A DNA stretch of 64,000 nucleotides from Cyrtodaria siliqua (taxonomy: Eukaryota > Mollusca > Bivalvia > Adapedonta > Hiatellidae), in contig JAWPHD010011207.1 of NCBI GenBank assembly GCA_037043455.1, forward strand, positions 22,042 to 86,041. The letters run 5' to 3'. Positions 46,940 through 58,404 of the stretch are shown here, in pieces (the stretch's first letter is position 1; each line of letters opens with the position of its first letter). Below the pieces are notes generated by a model. It saw only the letters and a list, made by a program, of their open reading frames with translations, had not been told where the DNA came from and searched no databases. The position numbers and the translations under genes were made by a program.

Positions 46940-47244
46940 ATTTCCCAAACAAAATGGTATGGAATGGTAAGTAAAGTGGCAGAAATATTAACAAAAAAGA
47001 AACAACATAAACCACAAGAAGGACGTGTCTGGTATATGAAAATCGTTTTGTGTAGGCAAATAAGGAACCTTAGAGCTCTTCCACGTGGAATTATGGAACA
47101 AGACGAGACCCAGTTTGTAAAAATGAGTTGTCTTTGAAAAATACCCTTTTGTAGTAAAAAATATATTTTTAAAAGCGGCCCCGTGTTTGCTACCTTTAAG
47201 AATAAACATTTCAGTAAAGTCAATCTCAACAATTCTTTCAAAAC

Positions 47245-47594
47245 CTAACTGGTATCATTTAATTTAAACTCCGCCGGGATCGGCGGAAGTTCAAGTTTGG
47301 AACTAAGCGGTGGCAACATATTGCCACGACCTGTCATTGGAAGGTCGAGGTCGAACATCGTTTGCGTAACGGTGCCCGGTGGCGGGTGATGCGCAAAGGC
47401 AAACGGCTCCACTCTCGTCGTCTGCCGACTCCACAGAACTCGCTTAGTGTCCGCCTCTGGAGTGGCTGGTCTTTTCGATTTGTATACACATATGATGGCC
47501 GTCACGATGATGATTATCAGAAGGAAGCCACCAATACAGCAGCCGACAATGATCCAGATATTGGTACCAGAGCTACTACTGTCACTGCTGCTTT
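47245..47594 (-). CDS. CUB-sushi receptor, last exon: TM and cytoplasmic tail
   Basis: The acceptor TTACATTTCAG precedes 47594. The exon is 350 bp, enters in phase 1 and ends with a stop at 47245-47247. A Ser-rich stalk (ESSSDSSSSGTN) leads into one hydrophobic helix (IWIIVGCCIGGFLLIIIIVT then AIICVY). A basic stop-transfer KSKR and a tail of about 80 residues follow, with Pro-rich parts (AHHPPPGTV, LPPLSSKLELPPIPAEF) that could bind SH3 or WW domains. So this is a type I membrane protein with the tail inside the cell. No kinase or TIR domain; the tail has no Tyr, so classical Tyr signalling is unlikely. Function not identifiable. Confidence 0.88.
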
Positions 47595-47597
47595 CTG

Positions 47598-48164
47598 AAA
47601 TGTAATACAACAGTAATATAAACAACTGTACTGTATGTTTCCAAGGAATGTATTCAATAATGGATTGCTTCATACTGTGTGTTTGCCGTTTAAAACACTG
47701 GATCAGTTTGCTTGCGGTCATGTAATTAATTGTATATACTGAACTGAGTAAAGAATAAAAACGTATCGACTGTTTATTCTGGTATTTCCATATGCCAGTT
47801 TTTGAAGTTTGTAAAAGCTTGAACGGAGTTTAAATAAAACAAAACATTTTCAAATTTGCATTTTTAAAGTAATAATCTGCTAAAACTTTAACGGGAACTA
47901 GTTTTATAACTGTGGTTAATCAAAAGCCACTAGCTACAAAAGTTATGTGGTTTTTTTTGGTGATTTTTGAGGTAAGGAACATGCAGAAAATATTGTCTCG
48001 GACATATTTCGGTATTGTTCTTGAGCTGATGTTTTTTAGGCTAACAATACATTTTTTAGGGGAAATGGGGATCATTTCCTTGATTACTAAACGTTTCAAC
48101 TAATTATTTGTTTGGACTATTTGTGGCGGTCTATATCTGTACCATGTGATAATGTTAATCCTAC
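47598..48164 (-). other. Receptor intron (sushi to TM)
   Basis: GT at 48164-48163 and AG at 47596-47595 on the minus strand. No arrays or elements inside, unlike the two CUB introns. Confidence 0.8.
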
Positions 48165-48329
48165 CTGCATTACATGTTGGAGCGTTTTGCCAACTTCCAC
48201 CGCTTGAACACGTGACTGGTGATGTTCCGGTCAGCACGTATCCACTGTCACACGTGACCGTTACACCACTGCCGCCGGATTGCGTATCGCCACTTGTTGT
48301 CCCGTGTGTTATGGTAAGCGTTCCACAAT
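48165..48329 (-). CDS. CUB-sushi receptor, sushi (CCP) domain exon
   Basis: The acceptor AATATTTTAG and donor ATGCAG|GTAGGA bound a 165 bp phase 1-1 exon, the usual layout for a one-exon sushi module. It encodes DCGTLTITHGTTSG, GSGVTVTCDSGYVLTGTSPV and TCSSGGSWQNAPTCNA: four Cys in sushi order, the conserved CxxGY(V)L block, and SWQ.APTC at the end. It is extracellular and a likely protein-protein contact module. The phase fits the CUB exon upstream and the TM exon downstream. Confidence 0.93.
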
Positions 48330-49541
48330 CTAAAATATTGCGGGTTAAAGATGAATTAAGGATAGTATTACCTCTGATGCTTAATTCTAATGATATTGCA
48401 ATTAGATATTGTATATAAATATTAAAAACATAAGCGCAACCCTTGAATAATACATGCAAACTTGATAAACATGCGAATTAATCAATACTTAGCTTATGTC
48501 ATTAACCTATGTCATGTGTGCATTTATTATATTGTATATGCAATTTCCATATGGACATCAACCTTGCTACTTTTATCTCTTGTTTGTGTTTGTTGATTCC
48601 AATGGGTGCCCTTTACAGTATCCTACGTTTGTTTAGTGCTGTGTGGCGGCCGTAAAAAGTCGCCCCGACTACAAATCATTAATGTTATTAATTACAGGTC
48701 ATTTGGAAACGTCAAGCCCAATCTGTGTGACTTTAAAGTAGAATATCGCAGAATATCGCTTAAGCCGGTGCTAGGAGGCGTGGGAGATGTTGCACTTTAC
48801 ATTACCTCCCATGAATAGGCTCAATAAAATCTCGTCTGCTACTGTTATGTCTTGTTTGTGTTTTTTGCTTCTAAGTGATCCCTTTTTCAGTATTTATTGA
48901 TATCACAATGTGCACGAATCCATTTACGCCTGGAAGCGGTTGTCGAAAAATGTGAGTTACCAGTGAACTTAGACGGATATATAGTAACTGTGGTGCCTTG
49001 ATAATGGCGAGGTGAATGTTAAATGGGTGGATGAGATTAGGATGGTAGATTAGTTGTATTAGTTCAAGCTATGATGTTTGACTTCGCTTCGTGTTGCAGT
49101 AACGTTCCAGCTTGGACATTGTACACTTAGAATGACACCATTCGCAACATCTCGTTCAATTCATGGGCTCCTATCTCGAATATATACAGAAGGAATCCAT
49201 ATTGATTACGTCATACTAACATGGCGACGACACCTGACAAAGGTCATTGGACGTCAAACTCCATAAAACACCAACGTTTGCTGTGTTATTTATCCGATTG
49301 TTCTATCTATAGTTATTTACATGGCTTTACATTACAATCATATGTATGGTATAATAACAAACATACATCGCAAATCACACAAACACGTGTGGTTAACATT
49401 AATATTGATTATAAAACAACAGTGCGCTTTTCTGTCCCATAGACTTTCGGCTTTCAAGATTTTGAACATAACAATCCGTTGAAATAAATACGAGGCATTT
49501 TTGACGGGATTAGACAACGATTGCAATGACGCACAACAAAC
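48330..49541 (-). other. Receptor intron (CUB to sushi)
   Basis: 1.2 kb between donor CACAG|GTTTGT and acceptor AATATTTTAG. Short chance frames only, no repeat array. Confidence 0.75.
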
Positions 49542-49745
49542 CTGTGGAAGGGCCAGCTGTAGTTGTCGTTGAAGTGGTTGTCGTAACACCGTTGGATACG
49601 AATGCAATCTTGAATCCTTTGTATACGTTAGTAGCGTCTGTGGTAAACCTTAGATATACCGACGCTCCAGTACTTGTGAATGTCGGTGTGGGATTGTTTG
49701 TCGGACAACAGTAATCGGCTAGCAGTGTGGTGGTATTGTCAGCAC
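49542..49745 (-). CDS. CUB-sushi receptor, second half of CUB plus linker
   Basis: 204 bp, phase 1-1. The acceptor CTTTTCCTCCAG is strong; the donor is CACAG|GTTTGT. It encodes GADNTTTLLADYCCPTNPTP, TFTSTGASVYLRFTTDATNV and YKGFKIAF: the C-terminal half of a CUB domain (the usual DG....LLG.YCG, ...SSG..L.V.F.SD....GF pattern). A short Thr-rich linker TTTTSTTTTAGPST follows, likely O-glycosylated. Joined to 58966-59096 it reads LYIYDGADNTTT, a continuous CUB sequence. Confidence 0.9.
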
Positions 49746-49849
49746 CTGGAGGAAAAGAAACAGTTTCTCAGTGAATTGAATTGAATAGAAGACTTTATTT
49801 AGTGTAGCGCAGTTAGTAAAAATACTAATCTTCCCTAAGGCTCATATAG

Positions 49850-52800
49850 CTAGTAACGTTTCTCAATGAGTGATGTAGCTGGGAACAGTGCCTTATTGAG
49901 TGTATAATTAGCTTCACCTGTATAGAAAGGAACAGTAACCGTTTCTCAATTAGTGTGTATATATAGCTGGCAACAGTTCCACGGTGAGTGTATATATAGC
50001 CGGCAACAGTTCCACGGTGAGCGTATATATAGCCGGCAACAGTTCCACGGTGAGTGTATATATAGCTGGCAACAGTTCCACGGTGGATGTATATATAGCC
50101 GGCAAAAGAACCTCAATTAAATTAGTGTACATATAGCTGGCAACTGGTTTTCTATGAGAAAAATAATGTTTAAAAAGGAACGGTAGCAGTTTCTCAATTA
50201 GTATATATACAGTGGTAAGAGTTCCTCGGTGAGTGCGTATGTAGCTAAAACTGTTTCTCAATGATTGTGTATATAGATACAAACAGTTTCCCAATGAATG
50301 TGTATATAGATACAAACAGTTTCCCAATGAATGTGTATATAGATACGAGAACAGTTTCTCCATGAGTGTGTGTATATAGATACAAACAGATTCTCAATGA
50401 GTGTGTATATAGATACAAACAGTTTCTCAATGAGAGAGTATATAGATACAATCAGTTTCTCAATGAGAGTGTATATAGATACAATCAGTTTCTCAATGAG
50501 AGTGTATATAGATACAAACAGTTTCTCAATGAGCGTGTATATAGATACGAACAGTTTCTCAATGAGTGTGTATATAGATACAAACAGTTTCTCAATGAAT
50601 GTATATATAGATACAAACAGATTCTCGATGAGCGTGTATATAGATACAATCAGTTTCTCAATGAGAGTGTATATAGATACAAACAGTTTCTCAATGAGCG
50701 TGTATATAGATACGAACAGTTTCTCAATGAGAGTGTATATAGATACAAACAGTTTCTCAATGAGATTGTATATAGATGCAAACAGTTTCTCAATGAGAGT
50801 GTATAGACACAAATAGTTTCTCAATGAGTGTGTATATAGATACAAACAGTTTCTCAATGAGAGTGTATATAGATGCAAAAAGTTTCTCAATGAGAGTGTA
50901 TATAGATACGAACAGTTTCTCAATGAGATTGTATATAGATGCGAACAGTTTCTCAATGAGAGTGTATATAGATGCAAACAGTTTCTCAATGAGAGTGTAT
51001 ATAGATGCAAACAGTTTCTCAATGAGAGTGTATATAGATACAAACAGTTTCTCAATGAGAGTGTATATAGATGCAAACAGTTTCTCAATGAGAGTGTATA
51101 TAGATACAAACAGTTTCTCAATGAGAGTGTATATAGATACAAACAGTTTCTCAATGAGAGTGTATATAGATGCAAACAGTTTCTCAATGAGAGTGTATAT
51201 AGATGCAAACAGTTTCTCAATGAGAGTGTATATAGATACGAACAGTTTCTCAATGAGATTGTATATAGATGCGAACAGTTTCTCAATGAGAGTGTATATA
51301 GATGCAAACAGTTTCTCAATGAGAGTGTATATAGATACGAACAGTTTCTCAATGAGAGTGTATATAGATGCAAACAGTTTCTCAATGAGAGTGTATATAG
51401 ATGCAAACAGTTTCTCAATGAGAGTGTATATAGATACAAACAGTTTCTCAATGAGAGTGTATATAGATGCAAACAGTTTCTCAATGAGAGTGTATATAGA
51501 CACAAATAGTTTTTCAATGAGTGTGTATATAGGTACAAATAGTTTCTCAATGAGTGTGTATATAGATACAAACAGTTTATCAATGAACGTGTATATAGAT
51601 ACGAACAGTTTCTCAATGAGAGTGTATATAGACACAAATAGTTTTTCAATGAGTGTGTAAATAGACACAAATAGTTTCTCAATGAGTGGGTATATAGATA
51701 CAAATAGTTTCTCAATGAGAGTGTATATAGATGCAAAAAGTTTCTCAATGAGAGGGTATATATGATACAAACAGTTTCTCATTGTGTGTGTATATAGATA
51801 CAAACAGTTTCTCAATGAGTGTGTATATAGACACAAACAGTTTCTCAATGAGTATGTATACAGACACAAATAGTTTCTCAATGAGTGTGTATATAGACAA
51901 AAATAGTTTCTCAATGAGTGTGTATATAGACAAAAATAGTTTCTCAATGAGTGTGTATATAGACACAAATAGTTTCACAATGAGTGGGTATATAGATACA
52001 AATAATTTCTCAATGAGAGTGTATAAAGATGCAAAAGGTTTCTCAATGAGAGTGTATATAGATACAAATAGTTTCTCAATGAGATTGTACATAGATGCAA
52101 ACAGTTTCTCAATGAGATTGTACATAGATGCAAACAGTTTCTCAATGAGAGTGTATATAGATACAAACAGTTTCTCAATCAGTGTGTATATAGACACAAA
52201 CAGTTTCTCAATGAGTATGTATACAGACACAAATAGTTTCTCAATGAGTGTGTATATAGACAAAAATAGTTTCTCAATGAGTGTGTATATAGACACAAAT
52301 AGTTTCACAATGAGTGGGTATATAGATACAAATAATTTCTCAATGAGAGTGTATAAAGATGCAAAAGGTTTCTCAATGAGAGTGTATATAGATACAAATA
52401 GTTTCTCAATGAGTGTGTGTATATAAATACGAACAGTTTCTCAATGAGCGTGTATATAGATGCAAACAGTTTCTCAATGAGCGTGTATATAGATACGAAC
52501 AGTTTCTCAATGAGTGTGTATACAGACACAAACAGTTTCTCGATGAGTGTGTATACAGACACAAACAGTTTCTCAATGAGTGTGTATATAGATACGAACA
52601 GTTTCTCAATGAGTGTGTATACAGACACAAACAGTTTCACAATGAGAGTGTATATAAATACGAACAGTTTCTCAATGAGCGTGTATATAGATACGAACAG
52701 TTTCTCAATGAATGTGTATATAGATACAAACAGTTTCTCAATGAGTGTGTATACAGACACAAACAGTTTCTCGATGAGTGTGTATACAGACACAAACAGT

Positions 52801-55645
52801 TTCTCAATGAGAGTGTATATAGATACAAATAGTTTCTCAATGAGTGTGTATATAAATACGAACAGTTTCTCAATGAGCGTGTATATAGATACGAACAGTT
52901 TCTCAATGAATGTGTATATAGATACAAACAGTTTCTCAATGAGTGTGTATACAGACACAAACAGTTTCTCGATGAGTGTGTATACAGACACAAACAGTTT
53001 CTCAATGAGTGTGTATATAGATACGAACAGTTTCTCAATACGTGTGTATACAGACACAAACAGTTTCACAATGAGTGTGTATATAAATATGAACAGTTTC
53101 TCAATGAGCGTGTATATAGATACAAACAGTTTCTCAATGAGAGTGTATATAGATACAAATAGTTTCTCAATGAGTGTGTATATAGATACAAACAGTTTCT
53201 CAATGAGAGTGTATATATATACAAATAGTTTCTCAATGAGTGTGTATATAGATACGAACAGTTTCTCAATGAGTGTGTATACAGACACAAACAGTTTCAC
53301 AATGAGTGTGTATATAAATACGAACAGTTTCTCAATGAGCGTGTATATAGATACGAACAATTTCTCAATGAGTGTGTATACAGACACAAACAGTTTCTCA
53401 ATGAGAGTGTATATAGACACACACAGTTTCTCAATGAGAGTGTATATGGATACAAACAGTTTTTCAATGAGTGTGTATATAGACACAAACAGTTTCTCAA
53501 TGAGTGTGTATATAGATACAAATAGTTTCTCAACGAGTGTGTATATAGATACAAATAGTTTCTCAATGAGTGTGTATATAGATACAAATAGTTCTCAATG
53601 AGTGGGTATATAGATAACAACAGTTTCTCAATGAGTGTGTATATAGATGAAAACAGTTTCTCAATGAGAGTGTATATAGATACGAACAGTTTCTCAATGA
53701 GAGTGTATATAGATGCAAACAGTTTCTCAGTGAGTATGTATATAGACACAAACAGTTTCACAATGAGTGTGTATATAAATACAAACAGTTTCACAATGAG
53801 TGTGTATATAGATACAAACAGTTTCTCAATAAATGTGTATATATATACAAACAGTTTTACAATGAGTGTGTATATAGATACAAACAGTTTCTCAATGTGT
53901 CTGTATATAGATTCAAACAATTTCTCAATAAGTGTGTATATAGATACGAACAGTTTCTCAATGAGTGTGTATATAGATACAAGCAGTTTCTCAATGAGTG
54001 TGTATATAGATACAAACAGTTTCTCAATGAGAGTGTATATAGATACAAACAGTTACTCAATGAGTGTGTATATAGACACAAACAGTTTCTCAATGAGTGT
54101 GTATACAGACACAAACAGTTTCACAATGAGTGTGTATATAAATATGAACAGTTTCTCAATGAGCGTGTATATAGATACAAACAGTTTCTCAATGAGAGTG
54201 TATATAGATACAAATAGTTTCTCAATGAGTGTATATATAGATACAAACAGTTTCTCAATGAGAGTGTATATAGATACAAATAGTTTCTCAATGAGTGTGT
54301 ATATAAATACGAACAGTTTCTCAATGAGCGTGTATATAGATGCAAACAGTTTCTCAATGAGCGTGTATATAGATACGAACAGTTTCTCAATGAGTGTGTA
54401 TACAGACACAAACAGTTTCTCGATGAGTGTGTATACAGACACAAACAGTTTCTCAATGAGTGTGTATATAGATACGAACAGTTTCTCAATGAGTGTGTAT
54501 ACAGACACAAACAGTTTCACAATGAGTGTGTATATAAATACGAACAGTTTCTCAATGAGCGTGTATATAGATACGAACAATTTCTCAATGAGTGTGTATA
54601 CAGACACAAACAGTTTCTCAATGAGAGTGTATATAGACACACACAGTTTCTCAATGAGAGTGTATATGGATACAAACAGTTTTTCAATGAGTGTGTATAT
54701 AGACACAAACAGTTTCTCAATGAGTGTGTATATAGATACAAATAGTTTCTCAACGAGTGTGTATATAGAAACAAATAGTTTCTCAATGAGTGTGTATATA
54801 GATACAAATAGTTTCTCAATGAGTGGGTATATAGATACAAACAGTTTCTCAATGAGTGTGTATATAGATGAAAACAGTTTCTCAATGAGAGTGTATATAG
54901 ATACGAACAGTTTCTCAATGAGAGTGTATATAGATGCAAACAGTTTCTCAGTGAGTATGTATATAGACACAAACAGTTTCACAATGAGTGTGTATATAAA
55001 TACAAACAGTTTCACAATGAGTGTGTATATAGATACAAACAGTTTCTCAATGAATGTGTATATATATACAAACAGTTTTACAATGAGTGTGTATATAGAT
55101 ACAAACAGTTTCTCAATGTGTCTGTATATAGATTCAAACAATTTCTCAATAAGTGTGTATATAGATACGAACAGTTTCTCAATGAGTGTGTATATAGATA
55201 CAAACAGTTTCTCAATGAGTGTGTATATAGATACAAACAGTTTCTCAATGAGAGTGTATATAGATACAAACAGTTTCTCAATGAGAGTGTATATAGATAC
55301 AAACAGTTACTCAATGAGTGTGTATATAGATACAAACAGTTTCTCAATGAGTGTGTATATAGATACAAACAGTTTCACAATGAGTGTGTATATAGATACA
55401 AACAGTTTCTCAATGAATGTGTATATATATACAAACAGTTTCTCAATGAGTGTGTATATAGATACAAACAGTTTCTCAATGATTTTGTATATAGATGCAA
55501 ACAGTTTCTCAATGAGAGTGTATATAGATACAAACAGTTTCTCAATGAGTGTGTATATAGATTAAAACAGTTTCACAATGAGAGTTATATAGATAAAAAC
55601 AGTTTCTTAATGAGAGTGTATATAGATACAAACAGTTTCTCAATA
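49850..55645 (+). repeat. 33 bp minisatellite, about 165 units, intronic
   Basis: Unit ATAGATACAAACAGTTTCTC plus AATGAGTGTGTAT. The first ~350 bp (49850-50215) are variant 36 bp units with GGCAACAGTTCCACGGTGAG. Higher-order repeats are visible: 330 bp (10 units; e.g. 50911 and 51241, 52021 and 52351) and 1,220 bp (37 units; e.g. 53351 and 54571, 53643 and 54863). Because 33 is a multiple of 3, four of six frames stay open for hundreds of codons (SVYIDTNSFSM, LIEKLFVSIYT, and others); I do not call these as proteins. It lies in the CUB intron between 58966 and 49745. Confidence 0.97.
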
Positions 55646-55652
55646 TAATGTA

Positions 55653-56788
55653 CACTGAGCGACTTTAAAAACGCATCAGGGAAATAAACTGACACATTTC
55701 AATAGAAATTCAATTTTAATTTCATCTAATTTACTTAACAATATCTTCAGTTGAATTGTTGAAAATGTCATTGAAATTGATTAACAGGAAACTTGTTAAA
55801 ATTTAAACATAACAGTATGACCCCCAAAAGCAAAAGTCACAACTAATACCGAGTATATCCACCATTAGCGGCAATGCACGCCTCACATCTCCTTCGCATT
55901 GATAACAAATATCTCTAAATGTTGTATAAGATAATATTTGAACCCGTTTAATTACATTGTAACTTTGATAGTAAGCTATAAATTTTAAAAGTCGAAACTA
56001 CAAACAAATAATAACAATAGAAAATGATTTATAAGAAGCTATGCATTCAATGTTTACCAAAGTTACAATAACTTCGTTACAATTAGGTACAATTAGTTAC
56101 AATGTTACAATTAGTTACAATTAGTTACAATGTTACAACTAGTTACAATTAGTTACAATGTTACAATTAGTTACAATTAGTAACAATGTTACAATTAGTT
56201 ACAATTAGTTACACTTATACAAGTCAACGATGTCTTACGTCCTGTCCGTTTATGAGAATGAATAAGGAAGGGCTGGGATTCTACAACAGGATATTGCCCC
56301 GCCCCATACTGCACGGCACACGAGGGATTTTCTTGCACAGAACAACGCAAATGCTAAGGACTGGCCCGCTTTATCACCGGACTTGGCGCCGATTGAGCAT
56401 GTCTGGGATGAGCTCGATAGACGCGTACGTCGCCGCCAACCACTTCCAATAACTGTTTCGGACTTACAACAAGCCGTCGTTGATGAATGGAATAACATCC
56501 CACAACGCGTATTTGCGAACATCATTCGATCAATGCGAAGGAGATGTGAAGCGTGCGTTGCCGCTAATGGTGGATATACTCGGTATTAGTTGTGACTTTT
56601 GCTTTTGGGGGTCATACTGTTATGTTTCAAATTTAACAAGTTTCCTGTTAATCAATTTCAATGAAATTTTCAACAATTCAACTGAAGATATTGTTAAGTA
56701 ATTTAGATGAAATTAAAGTTGGCTTTCTATTGAAATATATCAGTTATTTTAGTTTATTTCCCTGTTGCGTTTTTAAAGTCGTTCAGTG
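55653..56788 (+). mobile_element. Rearranged Tc1-like element with ~250 bp inverted arms
   Basis: CACTGAGCGACTTTAAAAAC at 55653 is mirrored at 56788, with TA on both flanks (55651-55652, 56789-56790). Arms run 55653-55903 and 56529-56788. The left arm is a reverse copy of the 3' end of the transposase gene and its flank. The interior has a (GTTACAATTA)n microsatellite (56075-56215). It is inserted inside the 33 bp array: array sequence resumes at 56790 (TATATAGCTAGAACAGTTTCTC). Confidence 0.9.
56260..56589 (+). pseudogene. Tc1-like transposase, C-terminal third
   Basis: Open from about 56260 to TAG at 56587-56589. It reads GILQQDIAPPHTARHTRDFL, KDWPALSPDLAPIEHVWDEL, DRRVRRRQPLPI, QAVVDEWNNIPQRVF and RCEACVAANGGYTRY. 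The second catalytic Asp and the Glu (34 residues apart) are present, but Asn after Asp is Ile and the first Asp with the DNA-binding half is missing. It is a different subfamily from 18160-19902 (both end NGG(H/Y)TRY). Confidence 0.88.
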
Positions 56789-56824
56789 TATATAGCTAGA
56801 ACAGTTTCTCAAATAGTTTGTATA

Positions 56825-57290
56825 CTAGAGAAAAAAAGAAACGCAACTCGTGAATTTCCGCTGTATAATTTATATACTGCACTCTTAATTCCATGAACCA
56901 TTCAAGCTGAATTCCCAAGGTGTTTTGTAAAAAGGAAGGTTGAAGCTAGTTAGAGAAAGCAAACAAGTTTTAAATTAAAGTACACTGTGTAACAAGAAAT
57001 TCAGAAATGTTGAAGGTCCGTTTTGAACATTTGGATCATTTAAGAACTATAAACTATAAAGCAATTGCAAAATGTCACATCCTAAGTTTGCTCACCTCCC
57101 TGAGCCAAACGCTTATTCTATCAATAATGAAACTTTGGAGGGATAACCTCTGGGGTGTTATGTGTTGTTTTAGTCTTTTTTAGATAAGGAAAGTTCTTAT
57201 ATACCCACGTACCATTCCATTAACAGAAGCAAATTATACATACAATATATAGAAGAAATTCCCGAGTTGCATTTCTTTTTTTTCCTTTAG
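56825..57290. mobile_element. 466 bp Tc1-type MITE
   Basis: CTAGAGAAAAAAAGAAACGC at 56825 mirrors GCATTTCTTTTTTTTCCTTTAG ending at 57290; TIRs of about 33 bp continue to AACTCG(T/G)GAATTTC. Flanked by TATA/TA on both sides. No transposase frame. Confidence 0.85.
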
Positions 57291-57310
57291 TATACATAAT
57301 TCGTTTATAC

Positions 57311-58004
57311 GGAAGCCCTGGATGGAATTATTAGTTATGACTTATTAGTTATGACTTATTTCTTATTATTTATTTCTTATTACTTATTTCTTATTATCTA
57401 TTTGTTAAGGGCGGGTTAATGAAAACATGGCGGATATCTCATTGATAAGTTATTTACTATATGTTTATTTAGTATACGGACCAATCTATCTGATACTTTC
57501 AAAGCTGTAATTTACTTAAAATGCGACAGCACCCGTGAAGAACATAACACATTCTAATTGAATTACAACTTTGAAGTATAATATAGATTGGTCAGTATGC
57601 TAAATAAACATATAGTAAATAACTTTAATATCAACGAGATATCGCCAAGTTTTCGTCAACCCGACATTAACAAATTGGTAATAAGAAATAAGTAATAACA
57701 AAGAAGTCATAACTAATAAGTCATAACTAATAAGTCATAACTAATAAGACCCTCCAGGGCTTCACCCGTACGTAGTAAAGAACATAACACCTTCTAGTAA
57801 GTGAATTACAGCTTTGAAAGTATCAGATAGATTGGTCAGTATGCTAAACAAACATAAAGTAAATAACTTATCAACGAGATATCGCCATGTTTTCATTAAT
57901 CCGCCCTCAACAAATAGGTAAGAAGAAATAAGGAATAAGAAATAAGTAATAACAAATAAGTCATAACTAATAGGTAATAACAAATAAGTCCCTCCAGGGC
58001 TTCC
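57311..58004. repeat. Three-armed foldback element
   Basis: Arm 1 (57311-57529) begins GGAAGCCCTGGATGGA. Arm 2 (57530-57763) is its inverted copy ending in CCCTCCAGGGCTTC. Arm 3 (57775-58004) repeats arm 2 in the same direction. Each arm has GATATC(T)C(A/G)TTGAT, TTATTTACT and ATTGGTC words and a (TTATGACTTATTAG)-type tail. A fourth end motif, GGAAGCCCTGGAGGGACTT, lies at about 59664. Confidence 0.85.
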
Positions 58005-58141
58005 GTACGTTTATGATAAGATGACCAGGTAGATCGATACGTGTTTAAGTTAACTATTTCTAATACCGTTACAATAGGCAAGCTGTTATCAATAGAAATT
58101 ACTGTATGTTTATAAATAGACGTACATTTATACTTAAACAA

Positions 58142-58223
58142 GACGAGGTGGCCGAGTGGTTAAGGCGATGGACTGCTAATCCATTGGGCTCTGCCCGCGT
58201 GGGTTCGAATCCCATCCTCGTCG
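58142..58223 (+). tRNA. tRNA-Ser (anticodon GCT)
   Basis: 82 nt. The acceptor stem GACGAGG/CCTCGTC has seven perfect pairs, with discriminator G. The D arm holds a consensus A box (TGGCCGAGTGG). The anticodon stem is ATGGA/TCCAT with loop CTGCTAA, anticodon GCT at 58175-58177. The long variable arm is typical of Ser tRNAs. The B box GGTTCGAATCC is perfect. TTTT at 58227-58230 is a Pol III terminator. No intron; CCA is not encoded. It lies antisense inside an intron of the receptor gene and looks functional. Confidence 0.97.
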
Positions 58224-58404
58224 TAATTTTATTATGTTATTTTAATTTACAATAACTAAATTATATTGTTGTCCACAGTTAGTATTTGCATTCCGCGTGA
58301 CCGTCTGTTCGTCTGTCCTTTTATAACTCCTAAATCGCTAGACCTTTGGAATATATATATATATATTAATTCGTTTTCTTATTTCCATTTTTTTTGTTGT
58401 TGAT

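Noticed and set aside
46900..47241. Minus-strand 113-codon frame after the receptor stop
   Set aside because: It lies in the 3' untranslated region before the AATAAA; low complexity and no domain.
48146..48418. Plus-strand frame opposite the sushi exon
   Set aside because: It is the antisense shadow of a well-supported sushi exon with correct splice sites and phase.
50258..55565. Very long open frames (up to 655 codons) on both strands
   Set aside because: They are periodicity artefacts of a 33 bp unit without stops in four frames. There is no unique sequence, no splice context, and they lie within an intron.
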